Positions 62,270 through 64,000 of a stretch of DNA of 64,000 nucleotides are shown in pieces (position 1 is the stretch's first letter; each line of letters opens with the position of its first letter). Source of the DNA: Silicimonas sp. (GTDB taxonomy: Bacteria; Pseudomonadota; Alphaproteobacteria; Rhodobacterales; Rhodobacteraceae). Both the position numbers and the translations under genes were made by a program. The notes below the pieces were generated by a model. The model ran no database searches and was not told the DNA's origin. It saw only the letters and a program-made list of their open reading frames with translations. The stretch covers positions 1 to 64,000 of the forward strand of contig JAJDZT010000097.1 in NCBI GenBank assembly GCA_022824525.1, given 5' to 3'.

Positions 62270-62304
62270 CGGAGCGACGGGCGAAGCCCGGCGCAAACCC
62301 TCTC

Positions 62305-63240
62305 TCACTCCGCCGTCACATCCACACTGATCGCGGAAACCGGGTTCAGCGACGGGATCAACCCCTGCTCCTGCAGAAAGGCCTCGAACCGCGCGTAGCG
62401 CCCGTGATCGAACCCGGCTGGACGCAATGCAAAACGCGGCAGCGTGTCGACCCAGGCGCGGGCGTTCAGCTCATCCTGCAATTCGGGCGCGGTGGCAGCG
62501 AAAATCTCCCACGCCTTTTCCGGGTTGTTGACGATGAACTGCGTGGCCTTCTCGGTGGCATCGAGGAAGCGCGTGATCACCTCCCTGTCCATCAGCTCCG
62601 GGTTGGCGACATAGATCAGTTCGTCATAGGGCGGCACGCCTTCTTCCTCGATATAGAAACACCGGCCCGGCACACCTTCGATATCCATCTGGTTCAGCTC
62701 GAAATTCCGGAAGGCGCCGATCACCGCGTCCACCTGCCCCGACATCAGGGACGGCGAGAGCGAGAAATTCACGTTGACCAGTTCGATATCGTCCAGCGTC
62801 ACCCCGTACTTGCCGAGAAGAGCCGACAGAACCGCTTCTTCCACGCCGGCCACTGAAAATCCGATCTTCTTGCCCTTGAGATCGGCAGGCGACGCGATGG
62901 GCCCGTCCTCCAGCACAAGGAGGCAGTTGAGCGGCGTGGCGACAAGCGTGCCGACACGGACCAGAGGCAGACCCTCATGCACCTGAAGGTGAAGCTGCGG
63001 CTGGTAGGACACCGCGAGTTCGGCCTGCCCGGCAGCCACAAGGCGAGGCGGCAACGACGGATCGGCAGGCGGCACGATCTCGACCTCAAGGTCGACATCC
63101 GCGAAATAGCCGTTTTCTTCGGCGATGATGATCGGCCCGTGATCCGGGTTCACGAACCAGTCCAGCAGCAGCGTGACCTTGTCAGCGGCCTGTGCCGGAA
63201 GGGCGACGAGCATCGCCAGAGCGATCAACAGGTGTCTCAT
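62305..63240 (-). CDS. thiY: Thiamine-precursor ABC transporter binding protein (ThiY/NMT1-like)
   Basis: The 311-residue protein has a signal peptide (MRHLLIALAMLVALPAQA) and the NMT1/THI5-like core ADKVTLLLDWFVNPDHGPIIIAEENGYF, VSYQPQLHLQVHEGLPLVRVGTL and KKIGFSVAGVEEAVLSALL. ThiY homologues bind formylaminopyrimidine for the ThiXYZ importer. ATG 63240 opens the signal peptide; the longer reading is spurious. It is between the thiF-like gene and tenA. Confidence 0.9.
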   Translation of the reverse strand: MRHLLIALAMLVALPAQAADKVTLLLDWFVNPDHGPIIIAEENGYFADVDLEVEIVPPADPSLPPRLVAAGQAELAVSYQPQLHLQVHEGLPLVRVGTLVATPLNCLLVLEDGPIASPADLKGKKIGFSVAGVEEAVLSALLGKYGVTLDDIELVNVNFSLSPSLMSGQVDAVIGAFRNFELNQMDIEGVPGRCFYIEEEGVPPYDELIYVANPELMDREVITRFLDATEKATQFIVNNPEKAWEIFAATAPELQDELNARAWVDTLPRFALRPAGFDHGRYARFEAFLQEQGLIPSLNPVSAISVDVTAE

Positions 63241-63256
63241 ATCATGTCCTTTTTCG

Positions 63257-64000
63257 TCATGAGGATTTGGCCGCGACGAGAACGATTTCGCCCGGCCAGA
63301 TGTCTTGGATGGCTTCGGCCGCCCGCCAGGCGCGCAGTCCACTGGCACAAGCCAGGGCGAGGCGGCGGTCGTCCGGCGTCAGGGTGTCCTGCAGCGCGTC
63401 CGGCAAGATGCGGCGCGCGGCGGGGTGGATCATTTCAGGTGCTTCGTCTTCCGGTCTCAGATCGACGATCACATCGGCCTGGCTCAATTCGGTGCGTGCA
63501 ACGAAGGGAAAGTGAGCCTCCGGTTCAGGCGCCGTGTCGAACCGAAAGCCGGACATCCGGTAGTCGGTCATATTGATCTGCACCATCTGGCCCACCGGGC
63601 TCGGCTCCAGTTGCAGAATGGCAGACAGCGCCATCTGCGCCTGCGCGGCCCCCAGCATGGCAACCACGGGTCCCATAACCCCCGCAGTCGCGCAATTTGC
63701 GGCACTTTGCGGTGCGTCGGGGAAAACGGCGCGCAAACTCGGTCCGGTCCCGCAGAAACCGCCGACATAACCGGCCCGCTCGAGCACAGATGCGGAAATC
63801 AGGGGCACCCGCTTCGCCGCGCAGGCATCACTCAATGTGTAGGACACGGCATAGCTGTCCGCGCAGTCCAGCACCACATCCGACGGGGCCACGAGATGAT
63901 CGACGTTTTCCGGCGTCAGGTCACGGCGCCAGGGCACAATGGTCGGCTGCGCGTTCAGAGCACGGCAGCGTTCTGCGGCGGCATCTGCCTTGGGGCGTCC
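63257..64000 (-). CDS. thiF: ThiF/MoeB-type adenylyltransferase with C-terminal rhodanese-like domain (partial, runs off right edge)
   Basis: The gene continues past the window; 247 residues are visible. The first visible residues (GRPKADAAAERCRALN) followed by VDHLVAPSDVVLDCADSYAVSYTLSDACAAKRVPLISASV are the central part of an E1-like ThiF/MoeB/HesA fold, which activates a sulfur-carrier protein such as ThiS by adenylation. From about visible residue 175 a rhodanese-like segment appears (ADVIVDLRPEDEAPEMIHPAAR, LACASGLRAWRAA with a candidate catalytic Cys). Only one of the usual zinc Cys pairs is seen (FCGTGPS). It precedes thiY by 16 nt, fitting a thiamine operon. Confidence 0.85.
   Translation of the reverse strand, partial: GRPKADAAAERCRALNAQPTIVPWRRDLTPENVDHLVAPSDVVLDCADSYAVSYTLSDACAAKRVPLISASVLERAGYVGGFCGTGPSLRAVFPDAPQSAANCATAGVMGPVVAMLGAAQAQMALSAILQLEPSPVGQMVQINMTDYRMSGFRFDTAPEPEAHFPFVARTELSQADVIVDLRPEDEAPEMIHPAARRILPDALQDTLTPDDRRLALACASGLRAWRAAEAIQDIWPGEIVLVAAKSS

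Noticed and set aside
1-64000. CRISPR array, insertion sequence, prophage or integrase in the window
   Set aside because: No regularly spaced repeats, transposase or phage-type proteins were seen; the only repeated elements are the short hairpin repeats.

Overview
The window reads as a chromosomal segment of a marine-type alphaproteobacterium of the Rhodobacterales (Roseobacter group). The basis is the gene content: a complete C-P lyase (phosphonate) locus, a complete beta-hydroxyaspartate cycle cluster, several TRAP transporters, a dctBD-dctPQM C4-dicarboxylate locus, high GC with tightly overlapping ATGA gene junctions, and a dispersed intergenic repeat with a core AAATATCCCGGGG followed by a GC-rich hairpin. 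This is inference from content; no rRNA or marker phylogeny is available here.

Layout. 1-3.5 kb: a TRAP transporter (dctP-dctQ-dctM, minus strand, dctM apparently truncated) with a divergent GntR/FCD regulator. 3.7-9.9 kb: ugpBAEC glycerol-3-phosphate-type ABC transporter facing a Tat-exported CpdB-type 2',3'-cyclic phosphodiesterase/3'-nucleotidase. 10-24.4 kb: phosphonate locus with phnM, a DUF1045 2H-phosphoesterase-like gene, phnN, phnL, phnK, phnJ, a HAD hydrolase, an oppositely oriented small membrane-protein gene, phnI, phnH, phnG, divergent phnF, a hexapeptide transferase, an SDR, phnE, phnE, phnD and phnC. Together 3.7-24.4 kb looks like a phosphorus-scavenging region: import of phosphonates and glycerophosphodiester-type compounds, cleavage, and processing to phosphoribosyl phosphate. 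24.5-28.8 kb: hydantoinase/oxoprolinase pair hyuB-hyuA and a rhodanese. 28.8-34.1 kb: bhcR and bhcABCD, which convert glyoxylate plus glycine to oxaloacetate.

34.2-38.4 kb: a Nudix protein, a DUF3047 protein, and a copper module (cueR, copA) with a textbook MerR-type promoter. 38.4-40.3 kb: an aminoglycoside-phosphotransferase-fold kinase converging on a class IV aminotransferase; then tRNA-Ser(TGA). 40.7-47.5 kb: housekeeping run of SPOR lipoprotein, D,D-carboxypeptidase, tmk, holB, tatD, MBL hydrolase and an AEC transporter. 47.6-48.2 kb: a 56-residue ORF and a VOC protein. 48.3-54.8 kb: dctM, dctQ, dctP, dctD, dctB. 54.8-59.4 kb: an unusual two-gene unit encoding four hydrolase modules (papain-like plus alpha/beta-hydrolase-like; SGNH plus trypsin-like). 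59.5-64 kb: a DUF2478 protein and a thiamine-precursor salvage operon (thiF-like, thiY, tenA, thiZ, thiX) running off the right edge.

The most unusual observations are the four-hydrolase two-gene unit at 54775-59371; a DctD-like regulator that has lost the sigma54-contacting GAFTGA region yet faces a near-perfect DctD-type palindrome; the phn locus interrupted by an opposite-strand membrane-protein gene with two stacked terminators; and a strong RNA hairpin directly after every one of the five solute-binding-protein genes in the window.
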